From the NCBI GenBank assembly GCA_905221605.1, contig CAJNDS010002079.1:690001-754000 (forward strand): DNA of 64,000 nt, written 5' to 3'. Made by a program: the position numbers and the translations under genes. The DNA comes from Symbiodinium natans (taxonomy: Eukaryota > Sar > Dinophyceae > Suessiales > Symbiodiniaceae). Positions 51,318 through 61,370 of this stretch are shown piece by piece (the first letter of the stretch is position 1; the number at the start of each line of letters is the position of its first letter). The notes beneath the pieces were generated by a model that did not search any database, was not told where the DNA came from, and saw only the letters and a program-made list of their open reading frames with translations.

Positions 51318-52901
51318 AGCACTTTTTGGGATACTATAAATCCCCTATAGAACTGAAAGTGTACACATGAACTCAACTGCGGGGCAGTTTAGGCACACTT
51401 CGTGTGGCGCCGTAGAAAATGCCCTGCGCCCTCAGAGCTTGGAGCACGAAAACTGAAGCTCTACCCAACAAGCCCGGCCTTCCTCAGGCATAGAGTTCAG
51501 GGGTTGATGGCTTTGAAATCTGAACCCATGAGTTTCTTCGGGTCTGCGCACTACTAGACATCTGTAGGATCTTCGAAGCTTGTCTTCCGTCGAGTTCACA
51601 TGCACAAAAAACCACGAAACCCGGGTTGGGTTCGGCCTCATGAAGTCTGATGGGCTAGTGGCGCGGAAACAGCCAAGTGTTTGGACAGGTTGATGGTGTT
51701 TTTGCGCACGTTTCCTGGAATCGCGTTTCTTAGATTTGTTGGGCCGAACAACGGCTTGGAAGAAACAAAAAGACCAAATGCATCCCCTTTATACGAACAG
51801 TCCTTGATAGAGATTCTCATAGGAGCTGCTATAATCCCTGTAAAGGAGCTTAGTATAAGGGGGAACACCCCTAAACCCTAAACCCTAAACCCTAAACAGG
51901 GGGAACATCCCAACCCTAAACCCCAAAGCTCCCCGATGAAGGCACCGTGCACGATCTTGCGCAAGAGACCTCAGCTCCCGACCAGCCCCTGGGACGGAAG
52001 TTTCAAGGATGATCGTTTAGGGTTTACGGTTTAGGGTTTAGGGTTTAGGTTTAGGGTTTAGGGTTTAGGGTTTAGGGTTTTGGTTGAGGGCTAGGGTAAG
52101 GGTTTAGGGTTTAGGTTTCGAGGTGAGTGGTTGGGCTTAGGGCATAGGGGTTTGTGGCTTTCAAGGCGGGCACACTTGCCTTTGGGACCAGATGAACCCT
52201 ATCCTTGGCATCATATACCCTATACTGCTTTAATCCCTACTAAGGCAGACGGACCATATACCCTAAACCCTAAACCCTAAACCCAACACCCTAAACCCTA
52301 AACCCTAAACCCATGTAGGGTTCATGTAGCACCCAAGGTGACTGCAGTTAAGGGGCTCATCACCTCAGTCACTGTGACACGAGCCTTCTGTGGGACTTAA
52401 CCCTGGACCCTCAACTCGAAACCCTAAACTCCTAAACCCTTAGCTCCTAAACCCCAAACCCCTAAACCCCTAAACCCGTAAACCCTTAAAGCCTTAGCTC
52501 CTAAACCCCTGAACGCTTAAACTCCTACACCCCTAAACCCCTAAACCCCTAAACTCCGAAACCCTTAACTCCTAAACCCCTGAACACTTAAACCCCAAAA
52601 CCCCTAAACCCCTAAACCCCTCAACCCCTCAACCCCTAAACCCCTAAACTCTGAGGTTCCGCTTTGTTCTTCCAGGTTCTTGGGGCTTAGCTTGGCCCCT
52701 CAACTGCCGCACTGACTTTGACTCCACCCCCTCTGAATCCGTAAAGCTGCTGAGGAGGCTGACTCGGGTTTAGGGTTTAGGGTTTAGGGTTTGGGGTTTA
52801 GGGTTTAGGGTTTAGGGTTTAGGGTTTAGGGTTTAGGGTTTAGGGTTAGGGTTTAGGGTTTAGGGCCAGTTTAGGTTTTAGGCCTCCTCCTCCTCTCGAA
52901 G

Positions 52902-52997
52902 GATCGTGCAGGCCCTCTCCTCCTCTGGCGACGAACGTGAGAGGCTCCTGAGCTCGCTCTCCTTGCCCGTGGAGCTTGGAATGATCTCCGAGGCGAT
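52902..52997 (+). CDS. Probable exon, unidentified + strand gene
   Basis: Acceptor TCGAAG|GAT and a good donor GCGAT|GTAGGT. It encodes IVQALSSSGDERERLLSSLS then LPVELGMISEA. Clean coding composition. It could be a later exon of the SHQW gene or a new gene. Confidence 0.6.
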
Positions 52998-53012
52998 GTA
53001 GGTGCTGGGAGA

Positions 53013-53078
53013 TTTAGGGTTTAGGGTTTAGGGTTTAGGGTTTAGGGTTTAGGGTTTAGGGTTTAGGGTTTAGGGTTT
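53013..53078 (+). repeat. Telomeric G-strand array
   Basis: About nine TTTAGGG units soon after the donor of the exon at 52902-52997, followed by poly-T and poly-G runs. Confidence 0.96.
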
Positions 53079-53079
53079 G

Positions 53080-55011
53080 TGTTTCTTTTTTTTTTTGGTT
53101 GGTGGGGGGGGGGGGAAGGGTTGTATATTTATGCTATTGGTAAATATTCCGACCCCTAATATTATCCTAAACCCTAAACCCTAAGCGCAAGGCCCCAAGG
53201 GGCTTTAGGGTTCAGGCCCTTCCTCCACCATAGCCTCGTATGCAGGGTTAGGGTTTCAGGGTTTAGGGTCTAGGGTCTAGGGTTTAGGGTTTAGGGTTCC
53301 CTCGGTATCAAGGCCTAACCGGCAACTTGACAGCAGAGCCGAATCCCCATCATGCCCTAAACCCTAAACTCCCCAAGCCCTAAACCCTAAACCCTAGACT
53401 CCCCAAACCCTAAACACTAAGCCTTGAACCCTAAACCCTAAACCAGGGGGGATTGTTGTTCGAGAAGCCCTAAATCCTATCGAGGTTCACTTCCGACCCA
53501 GCGAAAAAGTGTCGGTTTAAGGGGGGAGTTTTAGGGTCTAGGGTTTAGGGTTAGGGTTTAAGGGTGTAGGGTTTAGGGGCCCAGAAGAGATCTCCTAGTC
53601 GACATTCTTTCAGGTTTCTGTCTTTATGACAATTAAACCACAAAGGCTGACCCTTCTTCGTCCTAGGTTACCGGTCATTTCGGGGGTCTGTCGGGACAAC
53701 CCTCAGACAAAAAACAAAAGAGCAATAGCAACCCTGGGTTTCCAGCATATTGCAGGCAACTCGAAGTAGATAGGGTTTAGGGTTTCGGGTTTAGGGTTCA
53801 GGGTTTTGGGGGTTAGGGTTTTGGGGGTTAGGGTTTAGGGTTAGGCCATCAACCCTACACCCTAAGCCCTAAGCTTCTTACAAGCTTTCTGTCTCAAAGC
53901 CCCAGCGCCTTGCTACCGAAAGGCCTCCAGACCCCCCTTGGATCCCATGTTGGTGGGTCAGGGGGGGCGGGCTTCGGGTCTGCCCGGAACTTCTCAGGGC
54001 CCCGACCTCCCCTGCAAGGCGTTCGTGAGGGTTTAGGGTTTAGGGTTTAGGGTTTAGGGTTTAGGGTTTAGGGTTTAGGGTTTAGGGTTTAGGGTTTAGG
54101 GTTTAGGGCTTAGGGGACATGGATCCATGTTGGGGGAAGCTGCCGCCCTGAATTTTCGAACCAGCTTGGCATGCCTGTGGCATTCGCAACGCGGACTGGC
54201 CCGGAAAGTTTAGGTCTCACGTCGTTTGACCGGCACCCTGCACCCTAAACCCTAAATCCTAAACCCCTAAACCCCTAAACCCCTAAACCCCTAAACCCTA
54301 AACCTAAACCCTAAACCCTAAACCTCCACCTCACATTCATCACCAAGAATCCCAAAGAGTTTCGCCGAGCTCAAGAGTTGACCGTCTGGAGCCACGTGTC
54401 GCTCCTTTGAGTGTTTGGCTCCTGGCAATGGCGATTCTTTATGGGCATGGGCCCCTCCCCATTTCTCTAAATTAGGGTCCCTTTTTGGGTACCCCAAAAT
54501 GGAGGGGCCGCCTTATTTTTAACAAGAACCCCCAAAATGACCATACTCTAAGGCTAGTGGCCCCTAAACTCATATCATATGTCTAAGGTGGCGGCCCAGC
54601 CAATTTTTCCTTTTCATGTCAGGCTTCGCCGATGACTTTTGCAAGCGCGCCGGGGCTTGTTCCAAATCCCCTTGGAGAGGGTCTCTGTTACGCACAGCCC
54701 ATTCCCACAACCTTGAAACCCTCATGGAAGCCCTTACACACTTAAACCCTTCAACCCGAAACCTAAACCACTAACCCCTGAAACCCTAAACCCGAAGAGC
54801 CTAAAGTTGCAATCACTGCAAACCCCAAAAACCAAAAACCCTGAAACCCTAAACCGCCTACACCCCAAGCGCCCCAAAGGGGGCGCCGAGTGGGCGACGC
54901 AAATTTGGAACGACCTAAACCCTAAACCCTAAACCCTAAACCCTAAACCCGAAACCCTAAACCCTAAACCCTAAACCCTAAACCCTAAACCCTAAACCTG
55001 TGCTTGTGCAG
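53080..55011. other. Region between probable exons: contents
   Basis: Telomeric arrays at 54030-54115 (G) and 54914-54998 (C), scattered variants, and non-repetitive islands. At 54623-54660, ATGTCAG precedes GFADDFCKRAGA, a possible short exon. 54400-54600 is AT-richer with no gene seen. Confidence 0.5.
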
Positions 55012-55089
55012 TTGCCCTTGTTGGGGCTCCCTATAAGCGAGGCTGGTCTTCGAGAAGTCTACGCCCTACAAAGACTTGGGGAGTATGTT
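55012..55089 (+). CDS. Probable exon next to a family E element
   Basis: Acceptor CTTGTGCAG|TTG. It encodes LPLLGLPISEAGLREVYALQ then RLGEYV. The frame runs up to the insertion point of the TIR element at 55091. Unidentified. Confidence 0.55.
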
Positions 55090-55090
55090 A

Positions 55091-55200
55091 CCCAAAGAAT
55101 CCTAAGTACCTATATGGGGGACACTCACCTTAACCATAATAGTCCTTCCTATTATAGAAACCCCTACTTTGTACTATGTAGGTACTTAGGACCCTTTGGG
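55091..55200. mobile_element. TIR element, family E copy 3 (inverted)
   Basis: Reverse complement of the copies at 43022 and 45097. Flanked by TTA on both sides. It sits at the edge of the coding-like segment 55012-55089. Confidence 0.88.
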
Positions 55201-55378
55201 TTAATGCATAAAGATGTAAAGGTACAGGGTATATACCTGCGTGTGTGTATATCTGTATATACATAGGTTACATAGGCACCTCGATTTTTTGCCCTACACT
55301 TCCAGGATCGTAAGTCTTGGGTCCTGAAGGGTTCGGGTGGTCTAATTATTCATTGCGGCAGGGATGGGCGACCGCGTC

Positions 55379-55825
55379 GGAGTACGCACGAGTACGCCCG
55401 AGTACGCACGAGTACGCCCGAGTACGCACGAGTACGCCCGAGTACGCACGAGTACGCCCGAGTATGCCCGAGTACGCCCGAGTACGCACGAGTACGCACG
55501 AGTACGCACGAGTACGCACGAGTACGCCCGAGTACGCCCGAGTACGCACGAGTACGCACGAGTACGCACGAGTACGCCCGAGTACGCACGAGTACGCCCG
55601 AGTACGCACGAGTACGCACGAGTACGCCCGAGTACGCACGAGTACGCACGAGTACGCACGAGTACGCACGAGTACGCACGAGTACGCCCGAGTACGCCCG
55701 AGTACGCCCGAGTACGCCGAGTACGCCCGAGTACGCCCGAGTACTCTCGAGTACGCCCGAGTACCCCCGACTACGCACGAGTACGCACGAGTACGCACGA
55801 TTACGCACGAGTACGCACGAGTTTG
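55379..55825. repeat. 10-bp minisatellite (CGAGTACGCM)n
   Basis: About 43 units of CGAGTACGCA or CGAGTACGCC with late variants (CGAGTACTCT). The 10-bp unit shifts frame each time, so reading repeats every 30 bp (for example STHEYARVRT). It is open in several frames on both strands, which argues against coding. Confidence 0.97.
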
Positions 55826-56300
55826 TTTCAAAGCATGTGCATACATTGTTGGAAATCCATCATGCGAAAGTCGTGTTTGCAAAATGCGGGGGGAGGGGGG
55901 GGGGGGGGGGGCTCCCCAACCCCCGCTTTATTTTTAGCCGCGCAAGCTTGCTTCAACGCATATGCATACATTTTCGGCAACCCATCATGCGAGCATCGTG
56001 TTTGCAAATGGGGGGGCTCCCCCCCCCCCCAACCCCCCCGTTTTTTTTGAGCCAAGCAAGCTTGCTTCAAAGCATATGCCATATGCATACATTAAAATGT
56101 TGCAAATCCATCATGCCAGAATCGTGTTTGCAAATTTGGGGGCCTCGCCCCCCCCCCCCCACCCAACCTCCCCGCTTTATTCATACATTTTGAAAACCCA
56201 TCATGCGAGAATCGTGTTTTGCAAATGGGGGGGGGGGCTGCGCTCCCTCCCAATCCCCTCCTTTGTTAAAAGCCGCGCAAGCTGTCTTCAAAGCATATAC
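55826..56300. repeat. About 110-130-bp tandem repeat, 4 copies
   Basis: Each unit carries GCATATGCATACATT, then CATCATGCGAGAATCGTGTTTGCAAAT (in two parts), a G run, a C run and CGCTTTATT..GCCGCGCAAGCTTGCTTC. Units begin near 55829, 55949, 56060 and 56180. Confidence 0.88.
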
Positions 56301-56354
56301 ATACATGCCGTTCGTTCGTGCAAGTCCAACAAAGTAAACCCTATATTTGTTACG

Positions 56355-56870
56355 TAAGAAAACCTCTACAGCAAACCTCTATGCGTCTCTCTGGTTTAGA
56401 AGCCCTATGTGTCCTTCGATTTTAAACCTCTTTTCCTTTTGTTTGGAAAACTCTTTCTGTTTCTGTTGGTAGTACAACCTCTAGTTTCTTGTGTATTGCA
56501 TAGGCAAACCCTCTTTCCCCGCCTTCTATGGATAACCTCTATCTCCTTTCACTTTTAACATGGTAAAATCCTACCTTTCACGGACAAAACCCTAAGTTTC
56601 CTTGGTATTTGAATAGGAATACCCGCATTCCCTTTGTATGTTAAGAATAGAACCTGTATTTCCTTTGTACTCTATGCGGAAAACCTCTATTTCTTTAGAT
56701 TTCAAGAGGAAAACCTCCATTCTCTTCGGATGTTGATGGGAAAACCGCTATTTTCTCTGGATGTTAATAGGAAAACCTCTTCTCTTTGGATTTTAATAGG
56801 AAAACCTCTATTTTCTTTGGATTTGAACAGGAAAACCTCTATTTTCTTTGGATTTCCTCTATCTTGCAAT
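56355..56870. repeat. Degenerate 30-35-bp minisatellite (GGAAAACCTCTATTTTCTTT)
   Basis: About 15 units of GGAAAACCTCTATTTTCTTT followed by GGATTTTAATA-like text, increasingly uniform toward the right end. Open frames over it (KPLFSLDLNRKTS pattern) are repeat-driven. Confidence 0.88.
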
Positions 56871-57609
56871 AGGGAGGCCCCCCCAAAAAAAAAAAGTTGA
56901 AAGGCAAAAAACAATTAAAATAATTCCTCGACCATAGGTTTACAGCAATGTAGACTTAGCAAGAACCCTGGATACCCTCACGCACGAGTTTTGACCATCT
57001 GCAGACTCCCAGCGACCTTTGCCACGAAAAGGATGGCCATAGCTTCTTGTGCGGAACCCAAGTTTGACGCACACAGGTTTTTCCTTTATTGGCCTCAAGG
57101 GGTTTTGGAAGAACCCAAGTTTAAAACATACAGGTTTTTCCCCTTTTATCCGTAAAAGGCTTAGGCATTGCCTGGGTAGGCCCTTATACAGGGGGTTAAA
57201 ATGAAGACAGGAGGGGGGGGGGGGCACCCAGCGCATACTTGGCGCATACCCGGGCACCCGGCGCATACCCAGCGCATACCCGGGCATACCCAGCGCATAC
57301 CCGGGCATACCCGGCGCATACCCGGGCACCCGGCGCATACCCGGCGCATACCCGGGCACCCGGCGCATACCCGGACGGGCACCACCTACAATATTCGGGG
57401 TCGCTGTTTCCGTCCACTCTGTAATTATTGGTGAAATTTTCCTGCCCTGTTTGCTGTTTGGGGTCCTGCGCCGGCATGATTTTAAGTTCCCAACGGTGCC
57501 AGATTTTCCTGAACCATAGCGCTTACTTAGCCAGTAGTTGAACTTTGACCTTCTTGGGTTTCCCTTTATGTTCGCAGGATTAGTAAAAGTTGAGGCGTTT
57601 TTCCCTTAG
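56871..57609. other. Mostly unique, telomere-free stretch
   Basis: Apart from the minisatellite, this is ordinary-looking DNA with no telomeric units for 0.7 kb. I see no convincing gene. The + strand frame near 57380-57440 and minus frames are short. Confidence 0.4.
57225..57378. repeat. 10-21-bp minisatellite (GCGCATACCCGGGCA)n
   Basis: Units alternate GGCGCATACCCGGGCACCC and AGCGCATACCCGGGCATACC. Frames on both strands are open (HTRRIPGHPA and the reverse), consistent with non-coding repeat. Confidence 0.93.
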
Positions 57610-57676
57610 GTTGTTGGAGAAGCAAGCTATCAAGGCCAGGCAACTGTGCAGAGCGAGCGTCCATGAGCAGCTCCAG
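57610..57676 (+). CDS. Probable exon, unidentified gene
   Basis: Acceptor CCCTTAG|GTT. It encodes LLEKQAIKARQLCRASVHEQ then LQ, a helical charged segment. A long telomeric G-strand array (57679-57778) follows at once; donor GATAGG|GTTTAG or CCA|GATAGG. Confidence 0.6.
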
Positions 57677-57678
57677 AT

Positions 57679-57778
57679 AGGGTTTAGGGTTTAGGGTTTA
57701 GGGTTTAGGGTTTAGGGTTTAGGGTTTAGGGTTTAGGGTTTAGGGTTTAGGGTTTAGGGTTTAGGGTTTAGGGTTTAA
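57679..57778 (+). repeat. Telomeric G-strand array between two probable exons
   Basis: About 14 TTTAGGG units fill almost the entire 115-bp gap between the exons at 57610-57676 and 57792-57866. A second near-pure telomeric intron candidate. Confidence 0.95.
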
Positions 57779-57791
57779 GGGTCCATTTCAG

Positions 57792-57866
57792 CCCAACCAG
57801 CCCGAAATCGCCCCCTTGGGCAGCCCAATGAAGAACCTGATGTCGTTCATGAGCCCTGTGCCCTAA
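57792..57866 (+). CDS. Probable exon, unidentified gene
   Basis: Acceptor CCATTTCAG|CCC. It encodes PNQPEIAPLGSPMKNLMSFM then SPV. Another frame is also open, so the reading is not certain. Confidence 0.45.
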   Translation, partial: PNQPEIAPLGSPMKNLMSFMSPVP

Positions 57867-58223
57867 ACAGCCGGGAGTGTACCCCTCCTAAATTCCCACC
57901 CTAAACCCTAAACCCTAAACCCTAAACCCTAAACCCTAAACCCTAAACCCTAAATTCCCCAAGGTAGGGCGCAGAACTTGGTTTCCAGAAGGGTCTAGGG
58001 GCTTGGGGTATGTCATACAGGAGCCCGTTATAATGGTATCCTTATGCGATCACCCATCCCTTACATACCCCAAAGCCCCCATCCATAACCTCAAACCCTA
58101 AACCCTAAACCCTAAACCCTAAACCCTAAACCCTGAACCCTGAACCCTGAACCCTAAACCCTGGAACCCGGGAGCCGCAGGCCCTAAAGCCAAAACCCGC
58201 CTAAAGCGCTTGGCTGGTCGTCG

Positions 58224-58280
58224 AATCCAGACTTTATGAATCTCCCAAAATGGCAGTGGCCAAGCATCCGGCAGTTCTTG
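58224..58280 (+). CDS. Probable exon, unidentified gene
   Basis: Reads NPDFMNLPKWQWPSIRQFL, with donor TTCTTG|GTGGCG. The acceptor is upstream near 58220. The aromatic-rich segment looks coding; family unknown. Confidence 0.5.
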
Positions 58281-58376
58281 GTGGCGAGCTTAGGCTAGAG
58301 AGGGCTTAGGGGTTTAGGGTTTAGGGTTTAGGGTTTAGGGTTTAGGGTTTTAGGGTTTTAGGGTTTAAGATTCAGG

Positions 58377-58718
58377 ATGGAGGGAACTTGCTGGAGAAGT
58401 GGCCATGCGGGCAGAACAGCGCACATGGCTCCATGGCTGAGAAAAGGGGTCTGTCTGTGCCCACTGCTAGTTGCAACCCTCCTCCCTAAACCCTGTGCAC
58501 TGCTTTTTGTTGGTGACTTCTTGGAGGCACCTGCCCCACAGCCCCTGCAAGGCCACACCCTACTCATCAGCACCCTGTTCAACATTATCCTCCTTCTCCT
58601 CTGGAACAGCAAGAGATCCCCAAACCCAGATGTAGCGGTCGTATACCTAAACCCCATCGCCTCAAGCCCTAAGGCCCTAAGGTCTGTAGAATCTGAACCC
58701 TGTAGCCCTAAACCCTAA
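58377..58718 (+). CDS. Candidate exon or ORF, 113 codons
   Basis: A non-repetitive open frame with a hydrophobic stretch HTLLISTLFNIILLLLWNS that could span a membrane. The opposite strand is also open (58358-58657), so coding status is uncertain. It ends in C-strand repeat. Confidence 0.3.
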   Translation: MEGTCWRSGHAGRTAHMAPWLRKGVCLCPLLVATLLPKPCALLFVGDFLEAPAPQPLQGHTLLISTLFNIILLLLWNSKRSPNPDVAVVYLNPIASSPKALRSVESEPCSPKP

Positions 58719-58852
58719 ACCCTAAACCCTAAAACCCCTACAGGGCGCAAAAGAGGGTGGAAACGGGAACCCCATGAGATCACAGGAGCAAGCACACCTG
58801 GACTTGGCCCGTGCCTCAGAACCCATAGAGCCCAGCACCCCCAGGGGTTTAG

Positions 58853-59135
58853 AGTTTAGGGTTTAGGGTTTAGGGTTTAGGGTTTAGGGTTTAGGGTTTA
58901 GGGTTTAGGGTTTAAGGGTTGCCCTGAACCCTGAAACCCTAGAGTTGCAAGCCTTACCCGCATGTCCCTCAGCTACCGATCCGACTCCTGAAGCAAGGCA
59001 TCCTCTGAGTTTGGCGTTGAAGTTACCTGGGGCGATGTTGAGCTTGTGGGAACGGGTTGAAGCTAAATGGCTTAGGGTTTAGGGTTTAGGGTTTAGGGTT
59101 TAGGGTTTAGGGTTTAGGGTTTAGGGTTTAGGGTG
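58853..59135 (+). repeat. Two telomeric G-strand arrays
   Basis: 58853-58913 (about nine units) and 59071-59135 (about nine units), separated by a small island at 58920-59065 that includes FGVEVTWGDVELVGT in one frame. Confidence 0.93.
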
Positions 59136-59399
59136 GATTTAGCGTTTGCCGCTTGAACCGGGTTCTAGTACCTGTAGCCTTTACAACAGAAGGCAGTCCC
59201 AGTTGTAGACAACCTGCTTTGTGAGGACTCCCGCAACCAGCCTAAGCCCTATAAACCCTAACAGAACCCGTAAAGCTTTGCGAAGCTCCGAAGGTCTCGC
59301 CCTAAAGCCCTCAAACCCTGAACCCCTCAAGCCAGAAGACCCCTAAACCCCTCAAAGCTCCCCCAGAGCCCGAAAAGCCCTAAAGTTAAAAACTTAAAA

Positions 59400-59740
59400 A
59401 ACCCTAATCCCCCAAACCCTAAAACCCTAAACCCTAAAACAAAAATCCTTCAAAAGCCCGAAGCCCCAAAGCCCTCAACCCTAAAACCCCTAACCCTAAA
59501 GCCCCCAAACCCCACGGGCCCTAAACCCTAAACACCAAAACCCGAAAACCCCAAACCCTAACCCCAGAACCCCTAAAACCCTAAACCCTGAAACCCTAAA
59601 CCCTAAAACCCTAAAACCCTAAAACCCTAAAACCCTAAAACCCTAAAACCCTAAAACCCTAAAACCCTAGAACCCTAAAACCCTAAAGCCCTAAAGCCCT
59701 AAAGCCCTAAAGCCCTAAAACCCTAAACCCTAAAAGCCCG
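59400..59740 (-). repeat. 8-mer variant array (CCCTAAAA)n
   Basis: About 30 units dominated by AAAACCCT, ending with AAAGCCCT units. It resembles 7040-7430. Confidence 0.93.
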
Positions 59741-59752
59741 TCTTTCCTCCAG

Positions 59753-59795
59753 GCCGTGAAGACCCTGGAGGCCGACATCCAGGATGCCATCACAA
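59753..59795 (+). CDS. Probable exon, unidentified gene
   Basis: Acceptor TTTCCTCCAG|GCC. It encodes AVKTLEADIQDAIT, a coiled-coil-like helix. The donor lies in CACAAG|AGTTTGG or nearby. Confidence 0.55.
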
Positions 59796-59805
59796 GAGTT
59801 TGGTT

Positions 59806-60260
59806 TCGGCGTTTAGGGTTGAGGGTTTAGGGTTTTCGGTTTCAGGGTTGAGGGTTTAGGGTTTTCGGTTTCAGGGTGGAGGGTTTAGGGTTGAGGGTTT
59901 AGGGTTTTCGGTTTCAGGGTTGAGGGTTTAGGGTTGAGGGTTTAGGGTTTTCGGTTTCAGGGTGGAGGGTTTAGGGTTGAGGGTTTAGGGTTTTCGGTTT
60001 CAGGGTGGAGGGTTTAGGGTTGAGGGTTTAGGGTTTTCGGTTTCAGGGTGGAGGGTTTAGGGTTGAGGGTTTAGGGTTTTCGGTTTCAGGGTGGAGGGTT
60101 TAGGGTTGAGGGTTTAGGGTTTTCGGTTTCAGGGTGGAGGGTTTAGGGTTGAGGGTTTAGGGTTTTCGGTTTCAGGGTGGAGGGTTTAGGGTTGAGGGTT
60201 TAGGGTTGCGGTTTCAGGGTGGAGGGTTTAGGTTTAAGGGTTCAGGGTTTAGGGTTCAGG
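59806..60260 (+). repeat. 43-bp minisatellite built from telomeric variants
   Basis: The unit combines TTTAGGG, TTGAGGG, TTTTCGG, TTTCAGGG and TGGAGGG. TCGGTTTCAGGGTGGAGGG recurs every 43 bp (for example at 59951 and 59994), about nine copies, the first ones shorter. Higher-order repeat organisation. Confidence 0.9.
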
Positions 60261-60337
60261 GTTTGGGGTTTAGGGTTTAGGGTTTAGGGTGGGGGGTTTT
60301 AGGGTGGGGGGAGTTCTTCTTCTTTTTGTTTCTTATT

Positions 60338-60600
60338 ATTGTTTTTTTTTTTTGGGGGGGGGGGGGGGCTTCTGTGTTTGGAGGTCAGGCTTGGCAGTTC
60401 TCAAGGGTTCCGGGTTTAGGGGTTTAGGGGTTTAGGGGTTTAGGGCTTTAGGGCTTTAGGGCTTTTGGCCTTTTGGGGGTTTTGGGGTTTTGGGGTTTTT
60501 GGGGTTTTGGGGCTTTGGGGGCTTGGGGCTTTGGGGCTTTGGTGTCTTGAGGTTTTGGGGGCTTTGGGGTTTTGGGTTTGTCGTTGCTGTTTGGGGGCTT
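60338..60600. repeat. T/G-rich low-complexity tract
   Basis: Poly-T followed by poly-G (60341-60367), then TTTAGGGG units and GGGGTTTTGGGG text. The open frame starting at 60465 begins inside it. Confidence 0.85.
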
Positions 60601-60614
60601 CAGCTCTTGTGCAG

Positions 60615-60672
60615 GGCTTGAGGCCATCGGTGCGGGTGGTGAGCCCCTACTCCTACGTGCGGGAGCTTCGAG
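60615..60672 (+). CDS. Probable exon, unidentified gene
   Basis: Acceptor TTGTGCAG|GGC. It encodes GLRPSVRVVSPYSYVRELR, then GGGGTGC as a possible donor. Good coding composition; family unknown. Confidence 0.55.
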
Positions 60673-60764
60673 GGGTGCACCCGTTTAGAACAGAAGAGGG
60701 CCTGGGAGTGCTGCAACCCTGAGGCCCTTGAAGCGCTCAAGCCACAAACCCTTAACCCCAACTA

Positions 60765-60865
60765 AGGCCCTAAGGGCCTAAGGGCCCTAAGGGCCCTAAG
60801 GGCCCTAAGGGCCCTAAGGGCCCTAAGGGCCCTAAGGGCCCTAAGGCCCTAAGGCCCTAGCAGGC
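60765..60865. repeat. 9-bp palindromic array (CCCTAAGGG)n
   Basis: About ten GGGCCCTAA units. CCCTAAGGG is nearly self-complementary, so the array can form hairpins. It looks like a C-strand variant fused to its inverse. Confidence 0.92.
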
Positions 60866-60916
60866 CTTAGCTAAGGCCCTAAGGCCCCTAACGCGGCCCT
60901 AAGCCGCAACAAAAGG

Positions 60917-60962
60917 AGGGCCTCGCCTATGCGGAGAATGTGGAGCTGGCCGGGCGGCGCTG
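60917..60962 (+). CDS. Possible exon, unidentified gene
   Basis: Reads EGLAYAENVELAGRR before a TGA. Plausible last exon or exon with a nearby donor. Low certainty. Confidence 0.35.
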
Positions 60963-61324
60963 ATGGGCGTGGCTTGCGTAGGCTCTATCTTAGGAGGTTT
61001 CAGGTGGTCTAGGGTCTAGGGTCTAGGGTTTAGGGTTTAGGGTTTAGGGCGTCTTTCAAGAACCCGGATTGCCCTGACATACCCCTTGAAGAGACCCTAG
61101 ACTGATTGGGGTTGAGGGTTTAGGATTTCGCGGGGTTCTAGCATGCCCAGCTACCCCAAAGGGTCCACTGTACCTTTGTGGAAGTGTACCTTGGAAACCT
61201 TCATACAGTACTACATACTTCGGCTGGGGTCTTAACCCTGAACCCTAAACCCTGTACCCTAAACCCTAAACCCCCTTCTGCGTGTGCACATGGACCCTTT
61301 AGGGAACCACATCTTTAGTCGCCA

Positions 61325-61370
61325 CCGCAGCGTCCCAGATCGCTTTACAGGAGACAGCAGATGCACAGGA
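61325..61370 (+). CDS. Possible exon, unidentified gene
   Basis: Reads ATAASQIALQETADAQE after CACCGCAG-type acceptor text, then GAAAAAAAGG and telomeric repeat. Short and unassigned. Confidence 0.4.

Larger units (their letters stand above)
49864..52901. other. Region downstream of A10: contents
   Basis: Poly-C and poly-G runs near 49915 and 50020-50080, TIR elements F and D, degenerate C-strand text (50760-50940; 52400-52650, mostly TAAACCCC 8-mers) and G-strand arrays (50535-50620, 52015-52080, 52770-52865). Weak coding-like islands at 50450-50510 (SVITGSFEAGLSNGLLKVG) and 51935-52015 (EGTVHDLAQETSAPDQPLG) may be exons. The 51430-51880 stretch is non-repetitive but I see no gene in it. 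Confidence 0.5.

Noticed and set aside
55317-56050. Open frames of 150-228 codons with EYARVRTST repeats
   Set aside because: The 10-bp minisatellite is open in multiple frames on both strands and contains no unique flanking domain.
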